Numbered from the stretch's first letter, positions 44,643-57,838 are shown. The stretch: DNA of 58,077 nt from Gnetum montanum (GCA_015680685.1 MNCI01035212.1:2701-60777), one strand, 5' to 3'. Notes: generated by a model from the letters alone, not told the origin. Numbers and translations are program-made.

Positions 44643-44873
44643 CATGAATCTCCAATCTATGTTTCATGGGTAGTCCTGTAAGCTATCTATACCCATTTTT
44701 AATTGATGTAAATGTAATACCTCCATGGTTGTTTACAAGATCGTGTGGTACAGATTAGTCGCTTTGATGATTCCTCTAGAATCTTGTAGGATAGAAAGCC
44801 CATTTTCACCTTAGCTTGCCTTTGCCCTTGTGATATTTATCCTTTTCATCATTACTCTCAAGCTACATAGAGA

Positions 44874-47800
44874 ATGGCCACATCAACCACTGTTGTTGAC
44901 AATACTAACGTTGAAAACCCTTGAACACTACAAGTTACGCCTCCTGTTGTCAAGTTGCCAACTAGTCTGGTGTGACCACGCCAATCCCTCAGACTCCAAA
45001 ATAAAAAGCCTAAGGGACATGCTTAGCACAAGGAACATTACAATTTCCTCTGTGCTAAACTTGTGGAAAACCTTCCCATGTACCCACAAGAACTCAAAGA
45101 GAAACACAAATACGAGTTCATCTACTATAATGGGAAGGAATTCATGCCTTCTCTTGATGCTTTGATACCCCTGATAGACCAACAATAGGGCATCAACTAT
45201 ACAATGAGAGGAGTTGTTTTGTGATGAAGCCCTTCATGATGGGTAGGAGGATCTAGATTCCCATTCCGAGGGAGGTAGTCATGCTAGCTTTGTTGTGGCC
45301 CCTCCCTCCACAGCATCCTGTGTAAATTCGTTGTTCATGATCACTATGCCCTTGTCATTATCTAATGATAACCACATCCCGCATTCATCTCAACCACACT
45401 TTTTCTCTCTAAATACCCTCCCGGGTGGTGTCCCTTCACAAACCATTCCTTTGCAACCATAGTTAGCTAATCCATCTCATCATATACTTGCGCCTATGTC
45501 ATCGTATGTGCACGTAGTGCCTACTTCGCAATTGCATACAATGCCTACATTCATCCCAACTTATACGACAGGACCCGCCACTACTGCGTGGTGGGCTCTA
45601 AACACATCATCCCTTGTAGAACAACCTACACAGATGTCTCATATTCACCACCATTAGCACCAAGTCCCGCAAACGCTAAACCCCACTGTAGGATCATTGT
45701 CTATTTCCTCGGCCACGCAAACAACATATCCCATGGCACAGTTGACAATTGTTGCTCCATCTGCATCACCTACCGGGTGGTGGATGTCACAAATGACGCT
45801 GCCTATAGGGACAATCTCAATAACATCGCACATAGGCCAAGCTGCCACTCCTATCCCACCACCCTTGTGGCTCATCTTGCCATTCCAAAAGCAACCTCTT
45901 CATCCATGGGTCTAGATCAAGCCTTCTAGCTTATTCAGACCCTTACTGAGGAGGTTAAACACTTTAAGGCTATCGGCTCTGATACAATATAGGTCATGGA
46001 TTTTTACCATGACGATCCTATTAGTCTGGTAGTGCCTATTTTGTCATTGCCTACTGAGATGCCACTCCCCCATTTTACACAATACAATGGGTAAGGTGAT
46101 CCCAATGCCCATCTAGTTACCTTTAGGTCAGAGTCGTTGTTATTGCAACAATGGCCACATATGATCATCCGTGTCTTTGCTATGTACCTAATGGGTAAAA
46201 CTTTAGAATGGTATCATGCACTCCCACACTCTTCCATCTCAACCTTGGAAGAGTTGCTAACTCAGTTCATGACTCGTTTCAAATAAAACCTAAAACTAGA
46301 AGTTACGTTGGACTAGTTAATTGGAGTCAAGCAAGATCTGCTCAAGCCAATCCAAAATTTTATACAACGGTGGAGCTCCATCTTGAACAAAATCTGTGAA
46401 CCCATCGCAGAGGCTCATCTGTTGGCAATCTTCAAGGGGGCAGTCAATGACTTCATTAAGTCCAAACTGTATTACCTCGCTCCCCGTCCCCTTAGCCAAG
46501 CCTTCACTCAGACTAAGAGCATTCAAGACATGGCAGAGGCTAGTAAAGACCTAGAGTATGTGGTCTACAAAAATGGCCACAACAAGGGCAAAGACAAAGG
46601 AAAAGCTACAATGACGACAGTGCAGTTGTAGCCAGAGGGGCTAAGAAGAAAAATAATAACAAGGAAGTATCTGCGGCACCTGCTAAGCCCACAATTAGCT
46701 CAAATAGCACCCATTAAGAAACAACACCTACCTCAAAGGCATCTGCATAGCTAAAGTCCAATTTTGAGTGCAAAGATCACTCAAAAAACATGGTTCTACC
46801 TATAAAGCCTTTAGAATTGCTAAAGAAATTGCTGGGAACTGGTCACATTCAACATAAGAAGGTGTCTGAGGAAGGTCTAAAATTCCATAGATGGCATTGT
46901 GAGCTCCTTAAGAACCTCTCCTTGGCCCTACCTGACAAACCGCTAGTCCCCAAGAACTTCAGGCTGGACCATTTCTGTGACTATTACCAGCTATGTGATC
47001 ATGACATGGATTATTACTGGGCGTTGAAAGATGACATTCAACGCATGATCAATCAAGGTAAGCTAATCTTAGATAGCAGTAGTCTGGATGTTCAGAAAAC
47101 TAGTCCATGCATGTGTACCAAGACCTGTTAAATGTAAATAATGTAGGGTACACTATCAATGTAGTAGGTGCGGAGGGCAATGACCAGGGATAGTCAAAGC
47201 AACCCTTTGTGTTACATGTGCCTCCTTGTCCACCTTAAGTGACAAGCTTATCAACATCGATGGGTGTGGCTCAGCGACAACCTTTTGTCCTATGAGTCCC
47301 ATCTCCTACCTTCATTCTGTAGCCCACTATCAGTAAATCCGTGGCCCAGCCTGTGCCTGCACCTAGGGCACCCTTTGTCATCAGGGTGCCAAAGCCATTA
47401 GTTGCTCCTGCTATGCAGGAGTACATCCCTAAGTCAATGTCCCAACCACAACCTAACTAGAAAGAAAAAGGATGTCTAATGGGTAACACAGCCAAGGATT
47501 TCCTTATTCTAGGGTTTCCTAAGCCTACATCCCTCGCCTAGGTGCCCTTAGCCCCACCCTCTAAAAGAGATGACACTACACAAACGTGACCATCTTCTCC
47601 CAACCCAAGAAAATGCAACCCTCAACCAGAAATCATTCCTCTCCGAGAGATCCCTCTCCTAGGACTAATGGAAGAAGAGAAGGGTGAAAAACAACTAGAT
47701 CATGGACATGATCTCCTCAATGTTTTTATGCAAGTTAAGCAGGCTCTTAAATAGAAAAATATAATCCTGAGCCTCTATGACTTGCTGATGACATCAAAAA

Positions 47801-48603
47801 ATCATCATGAGGCCATGGTTTGCATGTTAATGTCCATACCCAAGGACGAAAGCCTGTTAGCAAATGAAGAAGCAATCCACTTGATCATGCTTCCCCTCAT
47901 CGCTGAACAACCCTTGCCTTCCCTGCCAACATTTCATGATGAATCCATTAAGGATGACCTAGAGAAGGGTCAAGTGACAATAATGCCTATTTTCATCATT
48001 ATCTAGGTTGTCCAATACCGAATCCGGAGAGTACACGTAGATGATGGGGAAGCTTCCAATGTCATTCCATACCCCATAGTGGATAAACTGGGTTTGATTG
48101 ACAAGATCAGTCCCACAACAATGTCATATTTGAAGTCATTCAATGGGGCACAAGTGCAAGTCAAGGGAACAATATGCATCAACTTTGTGGCAGGGGACCA
48201 ATTCCCCACAGACACAGTGGTTATCATCGTCGAGGAAATACCTATTTTAAATTTAATCTTAGGGAGGTCTTGGTTGGCTCAACTAAGGGCAGTCTCATCA
48301 CCCATTGATCAAGAGATCCACTTGCCCTACGTAGGAGGGGAAGTGAGCATCCATGATGATAAGATGATCCCTCAAGCTGTTAACAACGTAGAAATGGAAC
48401 AGGGTTTGGAGATTGAGATGCCTAAAGATCAGTCTCCTATCCCAATACTTGAACAGGCCAACATAGTGGCTAACAATAGCTTGACTTGGGCTGAACTACC
48501 CTTCCACAGGGAAGATGGCAACATAGGGGAATGGAGTAATAAGCCTCCTCGTCCATACGCATCGCTAAAACTAAAGACAATCAAGAAGCAACTATGGAGC
48601 TAG
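44874..48603 (+). pseudogene. gag-protease of Tat-3
   Basis: ATG at 44874 (MATSTTVVDNTN, compare MATIDLGVTPVN in Tat-1); stop TAG at 48601-48603. The gag core is at about 45990-46630 (MPLPHFTQYNG, LLQQWPHMIIRVFAM, VNDFIKSKLYYLAP), a Cys/His piece (FCDYYQLCDHDMDYYW) near 46973-47020, and the protease RVHVDDGEASNV near 48030-48065 with NLILGRSWLAQL near 48248-48283. Where Tat-1 has stops at 17725 and 16465, Tat-3 keeps Trp and Gln, showing that those Tat-1 stops are later mutations. Tat-3 itself has numerous stops and frameshifts. Confidence 0.85.
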
Positions 48604-48714
48604 CAAAGAAACATGTTGGTGTGACATGTCATATTAGTCCACATTGTTTATTGTTACTCAATTTACACTCTTTCTTGTCGCATTTTCCTTGTTACGCTTT
48701 TTCATATGCACTAT

Positions 48715-48761
48715 GGCCTGAAATGGCCTTAAACTAGTTATGGCCCACTATGGCCTAAAAC
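48715..48761 (-). repeat. Two hairpin repeats of Tat-3 (GGCC stem type)
   Basis: On the minus strand: CTAGTTTAAGGCCATTTCAGGCC and CGTTTTAGGCCATAGTGGGCC. Stem GGCC, 6-nt loops. They lie between the gag-protease end (48603) and the opposite-strand gene end (48870), as at 15623-15910 in Tat-1. Confidence 0.75.
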
Positions 48762-48869
48762 GTGTAACCCTTCTAATAATATGTTTCACTTCATAAAAAC
48801 TAAAATCTTTATATCACATTGATCGAAGAACATTATACTTTACTCCATTTCATTATAGCAAAATGTTGG

Positions 48870-51800
48870 TCAATACAGCCACCACACATTCCTTTTGTTA
48901 CCACTTCCATCTACATCATTTAGCTCCAGCTCCGCCTCATGAAGATCATCCTCATAAGGACCTTCTTCGAGTGGTGTCTCTTCATGGGGGCGATCCTCTC
49001 TACGAGGCTTTTTCTCATGGGGATTCTTGCTGCAAGGTTGGTCATCTTTATGGGGCTCCTCCTCATGGAGACTTTTTTCGTGAGGGCCATCATCTCCATC
49101 ATGCTCCTCCTCATGGAGACCTTCTTCATGAGGACCATCATCTCCATTATACTCCTCTTCATGAGGATCCTCTTCGTGTCGATCCTAAGATTTGACACAA
49201 AGAAAAAATTAGCACCACCACCAAAACTATGCATAACAAGAATACAACAGTCATACAACTTACTTGTGATGGTCTTGCATTAGCCACGAAAGGAATTTGT
49301 TCCAAGCTGACCCATAGTTGTTGCATGATCTCATCCTCAGTGAGCTCAGACCAAACACCATCTCCTAGATCAGTTACAGGCCTAACCTTGCTCTTTTCCA
49401 CAGGAGTCCATCGAGGTGGTTTAGGGAAGAAGGAAGGGATAGTGGTCTCCCTGCCAGGGAGGGTTATTCCTCTCTCAGGCGAAGCGCTTACTGTCACTTT
49501 CTCTTGAAACTTTTCATACACTCCAGAAGCATCGATGACATCGAGGAATAGCCGGAGGGACTGGGCTTCAACAACAGAATCCTTGTAATTTTGGTGGTAG
49601 GAAACACTTTCTTGCTTATACATGTGCTTATGGTCCTTTTGTGCCTACCCCCATGCTTGGATTCTCATGCTGAAATCCTTCTAGTCTTGGTTCTTCTGGG
49701 CTAGGAGATCCATTTGCATACATTGCTCAATGAGCTCATGGCTAGCTTGGATACTGTTTCTGACGACTGTCCAATAATGGGCATAGTCAATCATAACTGT
49801 CTACCAATTCTCATCATTGGTCTCCCGAGCTTGCAAAAATTTGTTTCAAGACTCCAAGTCCTCAACCCTATCAATTAGGATCGTCTTCTCTTTTTCTACT
49901 TTCTGCAACCTCTTCCAAAGATCTTTGTTGACTTTCTGACACTCCCATAAAGAGCGAGCCAAGCATAATGCACATTTACACATTTCATTATAAAGGTTGC
50001 ATGGCAGTTTAGTCACCTCTAGTGAGGGTTCAGGGGTAGTGTCTAACTCAACAGGCTCTTTGGGATCTCATTTGAGGTGAGATCCTGTAACATAAAAAAA
50101 TAACAGTTAGACGCAACAAAATAACATAATGTCACAATGCCAAAAATCCCTGTGTAATAATAGTGATGTACCAATCTCAGGATTGATTCTCTATAAGAGA
50201 CTAATCATATAGTTCATGATGCCCTCCATAAAGGTGAATTTATCAGGAGTCTCACCCCAATGTTGAGTTGGGATTACTGACAAAGGTACGCCACTATTAC
50301 CAGAAATGCTTACTGTGCAAACAAAATGAGTTACACATAGCACGATAGACATAAAGGTAATTAAGATGTTATAATAATGCAAAACTCAATTCAACAAAAC
50401 CCTCAGGGGTAGTAGCATGAGGTTTTCCCTCCGAGGAAAGGTCAAACTCACTAGTGACAAACTACTTCTCTTTTCCCGGCTCATCCGAAAGGACCTCGAC
50501 ATCCTCTACTCCCATCTCTCCTTTGGGCACAGGAACCTGTGTGCCACCTACATTACTAACAGGGGCCTCCTTTTCCAAAACTGGGGCCCCTTCTCCATGT
50601 CATAAAACTATGGCCCTTGTTTCAGGGGCCAACTCCTCTACATATTTCTCTTTGTCTATCAAACAACACAGTTAGCCAAAACAAAACTTTATTTACTTTT
50701 TACAAGCACTACATGACGCAACGACGTCTATACGTAGCATAATACATATATAAACTAATTACGCATGTATCTACTTATCAGCTAGGGGATTTTTCCTATG
50801 AAACTTAATTTGCAGCCCCTTCCCCTCTGTCTAGTTGGGCCAGGAGACTCCATGGTCAGATGATACTTATTCCATTGAACTGATGAAGTCACTATTTCTA
50901 CTACCAGGCACTTCCCCCTCAACACATTACCGGTGTAAGAAGAAAGCGCCCCATCCACACTACCTTGGCCCTACGTAGGAGGCGCTGCTAGATCCTTAGT
51001 CATAAGTGAAAGCAACTCCTTGATACCTTCAGGGGGATCTTGGGACCAGATGGTGTGGAAGACCTGGGAAATCCATGGTTTGGAAATCTAGTTACGATCT
51101 TTCTACAACTAGACTCCATCCCTACGAACCACCAAGAATTTGGAAAAATGCCAAAAAAAAGCTATGAAAAAGGAAAAATGCACATTGGAATGAGACTCAA
51201 GCTTCTTGCAAAGCTTGACCATTTTAGCCTACAAGCCTTCAGTGAGGTAACTAGCCCAATTATACTATGTCCCCTCCTCCATAACCTCCCACATGATCCA
51301 AGCTTGCTCTATGGTAAGGATTCTTCCCTGGGAGAGCAGCTTGGGGAAGGCGCGAGCTCGGAAGAGAGGATAAATGGTATTAGCCACCTCCAGCTTGATT
51401 TTATTAGCGAGGATGCCTTTCAGTTCCTTTTTAATCCCTAGCCACTCCTCTATGTCTTTTTGATGCTTAGAACCCCTCTTTGACCTTTCTTCTACTAGAA
51501 GATCATTAGAAGGAATGTCAAAAAAGTCAAAGAATAGTCAATCAGTAATATCAAAACTCACAAGCATGTTACGCACGTGCATGTGAAGACACTCAGCTTC
51601 TTTGCTAAAGGAGTTGACCAGGGTCAACATTTCGGCTACAGTGACATTGGGGTTACAACCAAAAATAGCTCCATCAGTCCAGCTTCCTGGAGGTTATTGG
51701 TTACGACGACTGGGGCTACTCCATGGAAAAGCCAACGTTGTGCTTCTTTTATGTCATCATAACGGAAGAAGAAACTACTCGCCTCATGCCTAGAAGCTAT

Positions 51801-53420
51801 TACTGTGACCTCCCGTGATTACCTAACTATGAACATAAAACAACAGTTTAGACAACACAACAAAATAATACAATTTCATACATTGTTCCCATTCCATAAG
51901 ATTATACAGTAGACCACCATAGCGTAATTTACCGCATCCAAAGGGCGAAGGAAATGGTTGGATTTTCTCTTGCACATCCTCAACAGTGATAGGATGATCC
52001 AAAGTTCACTCCTTATCTAGCCATCTAGAGTTTTTACACTTGGTGAAGAATCTGACATAGCAGATAGGGTAGTGTGGGATTTCAAATCCTAGTTGTCCTA
52101 AGACACCAGCATGCACATTGCTGATAGAAGTGAATTCCTTTATAGCCATTTTGGCCATGGATAACATGTCCGTATCACCTTGGAGACCATTTGCATAAAT
52201 GAAAAACCTACATCACAGAATGTAGACAATTGTTTATACTTGACACAAAATCAAACAATGGTTAGCACATCATGACACCATGAAAACACTTACCCGCCGG
52301 CATAATACATGATGCTAGGTGGATTCTGGAAATAGGTCAGAGATGACAAGCCACAAACAACGTGTTGTAGGCGTGATAACAATCAAACTTGGGCATCTCC
52401 CAGATCCAAGATAAATGCCTCAAACCCTTGGTGTTCTATTCATGGTCTTGTCCCCTCATAATTTCGATTGAGTCGTCCACCAAAAACGTTAAGATGCTCT
52501 GCATTGACCCAACCAGTAGTGTCTCCAGAATAGCACCGAATGTCCCTACCGGTAGATGCGACCAGATAATTATGCTAAAATTATGCAAGAAAAAATGCAA
52601 AAACTCTCGTGTGCCTTTTCGAAACCAAACTGCCTCGTCCTCTACACGAGCATGAACAGGAGGAACATTGGCCACGAGGACATGTAAACAACATAGAATG
52701 CCCACAATGTCCAAGACGATAAGGATGGGCTTTATCATAATTCTTTACAATAAAGCACACTACCATTAGGAAAAGTAATTTAGACATACTAACAACATCA
52801 GAACCATCAATTCAAAAAAAAATCAAAAAAGGCTCATAAAAATCCATTACACAACACTAGGGTTCTCATTGTCTTGACTCCCAGAATATTACATGTTATG
52901 CTAGAGATGCATTACCAAAACTACCCAAACCCTTGCAATGATGCAAGGTCTGTCTCTAACAATAGTGATAAAGGTAACACTGCATCTTATCCCAGCATAA
53001 CATGCAACCATTACGGGCAAGACAATGAAACCCTATTTACATTACATAAGGGTACAATACCTGGACTCCTCCAGTTATGCATTGTGTTTGTATAATATTA
53101 CCCAAGATCACCCAAACCCTTGCGATAGTGCAAGGTATGTCTCTGACAATGGCGATAGGGGTAATATTATAAACTACAATAGCTTAGCTCGCAGAGGCAG
53201 GTATCAACACCCAACATAATACACATCTTTGAAACAAATACAATTATGATGCCATAACAACGAAAACAACAATCTTGCAGGGAAGGTGAAAAATGACTTA
53301 CTGAGCGAGTGGAGTAGCCTCCTGAGTTTCGACTTGGGCCTTTGAAATTTTCTCCAAACTCTCCTGCACTTCATCAATCTTCGTTAATTTGGCATGTTTG
53401 CCTTTGGTCTTTGGTGCCAT
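48870..53420 (-). pseudogene. Opposite-strand multi-exon gene in Tat-3 (homologue of 11327-15476)
   Basis: Exon 1 starts with ATG at 53420 (MAPKTKGKHAKLTKIDEVQE) and ends in ..CTCA|GTAAGT near 53296. Exon 2 (52739-52300) carries the HAD/FCP1-like segment (KPILIVLDIVGIL, FLHFFLHNFSIIIWS) and ends YYAGG|GTAAG. Exon 3 (about 52200-51935) has GFFIYANGLQGDTD and a VEDVQEKIQPFPSPFG end. Exon 4 (about 51830-50960) has FFFRYDDIKEAQRWL. Exon 5 is near 50660-50400, exon 6 near 50245-50200 (PDKFTFMEG), and the coiled-coil exon is 50070-49270. The last exon (49184-48870) is an acidic HEEE-rich tail. Stops and frameshifts are frequent. Conservation of exon borders across two diverged copies is the best evidence that the gene is real. 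Confidence 0.8.
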
Positions 53421-53526
53421 GGTTACGCCTTAACTACCTTTGCAAAATATTTTACTTAAGCTTTCTTTCTGCTTTAACCTAGTTCAACCTCGCAATGTTT
53501 ACAGTATTACTCTTAGGATGAACCAT

Positions 53527-53535
53527 CTACTTATA
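53527..53535 (-). promoter_or_regulatory. TATA box of the opposite-strand gene in Tat-3
   Basis: Minus-strand TATAAGTAG, about 107 bp before the ATG. It aligns with TATAAATAG of Tat-1. Confidence 0.5.
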
Positions 53536-53544
53536 AGCGTGATG

Positions 53545-53994
53545 GTAAAAACTTGCTATTTTCGTATCCAATCAATGTGAACTTTCCCGAAATGCAGGCA
53601 TGTCAGTTTGACATGAAGTGTAAAGATCGTAGTATTAATCTTGTAGATATCACATTGATTGCCGGCCAAAAAGACCCTAAACTAACGCGTAGCTTATCAT
53701 CTTGTAATCTGCTTGCATTAACTATGGTCTACAAAAAATCCTAAATTAGCTATTTTGATACACTAGACACACCATGTTATACCTTTCATCATAGTTCGTA
53801 GAAATCTTATGCTAATATCTAGGAAACCTGGCTTGCTTCTTTCTTACAAACTGTGAATATAGTAATAGTCCACTAAGACCTTAAACTACCAGCCTCTTTA
53901 ACACGCACCTCTAAAAAACCTTCTATCATTTCACCAAATCAACAAAAAAATATAACAACTTCTATTCTTGGCGATTTTGTAGGTCAATTCGCAA
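53545..53994. other. Spacer between the divergent opposite-strand gene and pol of Tat-3
   Basis: About 450 bp without a gene. It holds the presumed promoter of the minus-strand gene and, near 53980, GATTTTGTAG, a possible splice acceptor for pol. Confidence 0.4.
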
Positions 53995-56563
53995 ATGGAC
54001 GAAGCTTTACTCGCACCCCTAGCCCTAACTCGCACCAAATCAACTATTAGACAGCTCAATATTGCACTGATAGGAACTATTGCTTCCCTTTGTGACACAA
54101 CCATAGAAACATTAGAAATATCCCCAAACTGGCCAGAACATTTGGCCCGAACCCTAGACCTGGATGCTGGTGATGTGATCGAGGATCCCCTTACTAAGAC
54201 CCCTATGGTTATGCACAAAATAGAAAGTAAAACTCTGAAATTTAGTTCTCTCCTTGACCAATAGACACAGAGTGACATATTTTGAGTGCTCTAAAATAAC
54301 GTTGGGGTATTCGCATGGTCGTATAAAGACATGCCGGGTTTAGACACGAGACTAATACAACACAACATAGTTTTAGACCTCCATATCAAAGCAGTTAAAC
54401 AGAAAGCACAGAAGATTAAGCCAAAAATTGCGTTGGCAGTGCATGGTGAAATCACTAAGCTATATTAGGCTAGATTCATCCACATGGTTGATTATTTACA
54501 CTAGGTGTCAAACATCATTTTTTTTCTAAGAAAATGGGAGGAATACACATCTGTATAAATTTTCGCGATCTGAACAAGGCAACGATTAAAGACAACTTCC
54601 CATTATTGAGTATAGACTAACTTATTGATACAACAGCTGGACATGCCTTGTTATTCTTTATGGATGGATTTTTGGGCTATAATCAAATCCATATCAACCC
54701 AAAACATCAATTGACTACAACTTTCATGACCCCTTGGGGAACTTTCTATTACACCATGATACCTTTCGGGTTAAAAAACACTGGAAAAACTTATCAACGT
54801 GCCATGACGTGTATCTTTAGTGATTACTTCTTAGAGAGATTGAACAACTATGTAGACGACATAGTTGTCAAATCTAAGAAGTCGGAAGATCACCCAGAAG
54901 ACCTAGAGTTAATCCTTAAACGATGCCTCAGGCATGACCTATGGCTCAACCTAAGAAAATGCATGTTTGGAGTCAAAACTAGATGCATGTTGGGGTTTGT
55001 TGTATTGGAGACTGGCATACGAGTCGACCCTGACAAGGTTAAGGCCATCATTAACCTAACATCACCCACGAACCTTAGATAATTGTGCAGGTTGTAGGGT
55101 AGGTTGCAGTTTATCAGGAGGTTCATCTCAAAGTTAACAGACAAATTACATCCTATGCAACATTTTCCCTAGAAAGGAGTTAACTTCAAATGGACCGAGG
55201 ACTGCTAGCGTGCATTTGATGACCTAAAGAAAGAGCTGTTACATTTGCCAATGGTTTTCCCACCACAAAAGGACCAACCTTTCTACATCTACCTGGCAAG
55301 CTCAGATATGTCCATAGCTACGTTGTTGTGTTAAAGGAGGGATGACGGGTCAAAATCCTTATCTATTATCTAAGTCATGCTCTATTTACATATGAAATGA
55401 GGTACAATGAAGTAGGGCATAACTTTTTAGCATTAGTTTTTACGCTCAAGAAATGTAGACACTATCTTTTCCGTAGCCAAGTTAACATAATTTGCAAGAA
55501 CAACATTCTGTGGACCATCACAAACAATTTATACGAGAGCAGTAGGATAGCCTGCTGGAAAGCTGTCACAACAGAATTTGACTTGCACTATGTTGGCCAA
55601 TCTTCCATGAAAGGCCAAGTGATAGTTGACCAACTTGTAACATCACCTATTAATGATCAAGCCACGATAGAGCTTGAGTTTCCTGATGAACATGTACATA
55701 GTTTAAGCCTTGTATCAATAGGGCTCGAAGTGACATTATACTTTGATGGAGCTTCGACTACTAGAGGTGGCAATGCTACTACCATCATTACGCTCTCCCT
55801 TGAGGATGTTCACCCATTCACTTACCACCTGTCATTTCCTTGTATGAACAATGTGGTAGAGTACGAGGGGCTCCTTAGAGAACTGTTAACAGCTAGGGAA
55901 CTCAACGCTTAATACCTGGAAATCCAAGGTGATTCAATGCTCATTGTCAATCAAATCATAGCAGTCTACGCCTACAAAGCTATGCATCTGCAGCCCTACT
56001 ATGATATGGCTAAAGATCTTCTAAAATAATTTACAATGACTGATGTTCGGCACGTACCATGTAATGAGAACACTGTAGCTGATGCACTAGCTACACTAGC
56101 TTTAAACGTGCCACCACATTTGTTTACCACCTTGCCCACTTTAATGATGAAATGTATAGACCCTATCATTCAAGTGGCACAAATATCTTCTCTAAGTACG
56201 AGAGGAATTCCAGAATGGTACGACAACATTAAAACCTACCTTCTGCATGGCGAACTACCACATGAGTTAACACCTGCATAAAAAGATGTAATCAACGAGC
56301 GTGTCAGGCAACATGTCATCATCGGAGACAGTACTCTATGTAGATGCTCTTTTGATGGGGTATTGCTAACCTGCATTAATAATGACCAAGTGCAAAGGAT
56401 AGTTAGCAAAGTCCACGAAGGACTATGTGGAGGACACATAGCCCCATGAGCCATGGCCACTAAAATCAGATGCTTAGGGTATTACTGGCCATACATGGAA
56501 AGGGACTGTCTCACCAACGTTAAGACATGTGACATATGTTAGCGTTACACAAATCTAATACAC
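53995..56563 (+). pseudogene. pol of Tat-3: reverse transcriptase, dual RNase H, integrase start
   Basis: ATG at 53995 (MDEALLAPLALTRTK). Reverse transcriptase is at about 54540-55080 (FMDGFLGYNQIH, the YVDD box near 54851). The gypsy RNase H is at about 55180-55560, the archaeal-type RNase H at about 55736-56100 (FDGASTTRGG, VEYEGLL, IQGDSMLIVNQI, NENTVADALA), and the integrase HHCC finger at about 56395-56560 (VHKGLCGGH-like). The homology ends at NLIH. Numerous stops are present, e.g. after NPTNLR at 55080. The domain order is identical to Tat-1 (7435-10902). Confidence 0.88.
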
Positions 56564-57343
56564 GTGTTTGTTGGCACATTTGGTCATTTCATGGAATAGC
56601 AAAAAGTAGAGACTAGCATAAGGCAATATTTAGAACAAATGCATAAACAAACAATCTATTTTAAAACCACTAAGAAATATGAATAATAGAATTTCGATTC
56701 CACCAAATGAGATCAATATGGAACTTTTTATGCATCGTATGGAATTTGAATTCTAGAAATCCCAGAGGCTAAGGCAATCAAATGGTATTGTACGAAGCCT
56801 TGAATATTTGGGTTGAAGCCCATCAATACCCAAGGCGTTTTTGCAATGGAAGGAGTAGAGTGAAAATGATTTTAGGAGACATGCATATGTACTTTAACAC
56901 ATAGAGCTAGTGGATACAGTTAATCAATACTTCTGGTTTAATTTCTAAAATAAAAATAAATAAATAAAAACTAAAAGAAAAAGCATAGAACAAAGACAGT
57001 GTAGGTGGGCTCATGTCCACGAGCTCTCCTTGTTCTGATCTAACCCGGAATTGCTTAGCATTGTTCACACGCTTGCTGCAATTTAAATTCCAGAAACAAT
57101 GCAGAAACTGCAGCATTCAGAGGTGTGGTCAGATCAGTGTTAGAAATCAATCATTTGAAGTCCTTCGATCATCATTTGACTAGTGGAATGCATTGGATTT
57201 GGAACTAGCCTTAAGGTTTGATCGGGAAGAAGAAAATAGAGAAGCAAGAAAATAGCGATCACAATAACTACAACAATCACGACTACAGCAGAAGCTGGAG
57301 TAGGTACAGATGAGTGGCACATTCATCCTTGTCGTCATCCTAG
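56564..57343 (+). other. Non-repeat DNA upstream of the VOZ-like exon
   Basis: No retrotransposon similarity and no clear gene is seen. The sequence upstream of 57343 is a plausible intron ending in CATCCTAG. The AT-rich tract near 56936-56985 is simple sequence. Confidence 0.4.
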
Positions 57344-57838
57344 TCAGAAAAGTTCAAGAGCAAAGCGAAGAATAGAGTAGATGATCTACATGACATATTT
57401 ACTAGTCTGCAATTGGCGTGTAAGGAGAATCGTTTAGGACATTACGCGATGCTCAAGGAACAGATGCATCAAATCCTTCACAAGTTCAAGGTTGAGTTGC
57501 ATGAGCCCTCACCAGCATCATCTTTGCGTAGAGATAGCTCATTTTCATTTGAGCTATTGTTGAACATGAAGTACCTACTGCAACTTCATGAGCAGGATGA
57601 TGATGCCAGTAGCCATCAGAAACTGCTCTCAGATCAGCTTGATTTGCAACAGATGCATCCTCAGGACAATACCACTGATGTGTTTGGCACATACTTACTC
57701 ATGGATGATTTGCACACTCTGGAACAAGCACTTGAAAGAGCAATAAGACACATGAGTTCCTTAGGGAAGAGCTCCTGCAAGAACGGTGGATATATGCACA
57801 GTCCTGCAAAATTGGAACATGTCGCAGGGAACCACTAG
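57344..57838 (+). CDS. VOZ-type transcription factor, N-terminal exon (partial)
   Basis: After a likely splice acceptor (CCTAG at 57339-57343), the frame reads FKSKAKNRVDDLHDIF, then LQLACKEN, LKEQMHQILHKFKVEL, HEPSPASSL and a LLQLHEQDDDA tract, ending at a TAG at 57836-57838. These match, in order and spacing, the conserved N-terminal region of VOZ (vascular plant one zinc finger) proteins: KDKAKNRVDDLQ, LEEQVHQMLREWK, ELNEPSPASSL, and LLQL with an acidic 'DDDA'. VOZ proteins are land-plant NAC-related regulators acting in nucleus and cytoplasm. The zinc-finger/NAC part is not in the window. The last 60 residues (VFGTYLLMDDLHTLEQ...) are unfamiliar. It may be one exon of a gene continuing rightwards, or a truncated copy. 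Confidence 0.75.
   Translation, partial: SEKFKSKAKNRVDDLHDIFTSLQLACKENRLGHYAMLKEQMHQILHKFKVELHEPSPASSLRRDSSFSFELLLNMKYLLQLHEQDDDASSHQKLLSDQLDLQQMHPQDNTTDVFGTYLLMDDLHTLEQALERAIRHMSSLGKSSCKNGGYMHSPAKLEHVAGNH

Larger units (their letters stand above)
43346..56563 (+). mobile_element. Tat-3: older plus-strand copy of the Tat-1 family, truncated in integrase
   Basis: Order: 5' LTR (43346-44619), primer site, gag-protease (44874-48603), hairpin repeats (48715-48761), the opposite-strand gene (53420-48870, minus) and polymerase (53995 to about 56563). This matches Tat-1 piece for piece. It breaks off in the zinc-finger part of integrase (CDIC.RYTNLIH, then unrelated DNA), and no 3' LTR follows. It has many stops and small frameshifts, more than Tat-1, so it is older. 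Confidence 0.9.

Noticed and set aside
45588-45929. Plus-strand ORF MVGSKHIIPCRTTY...
   Set aside because: It lies in the gag linker of Tat-3. The gag reading is a different frame with the Pro/Gln/Thr-rich composition seen in Tat-1.
49000-49200. Plus-strand ORFs rich in LLMETFF and minus-strand ORFs rich in MKKVSMRRS
   Set aside because: They are alternative frames of the acidic HEEE repeat in the last exon of the Tat-3 opposite-strand gene.
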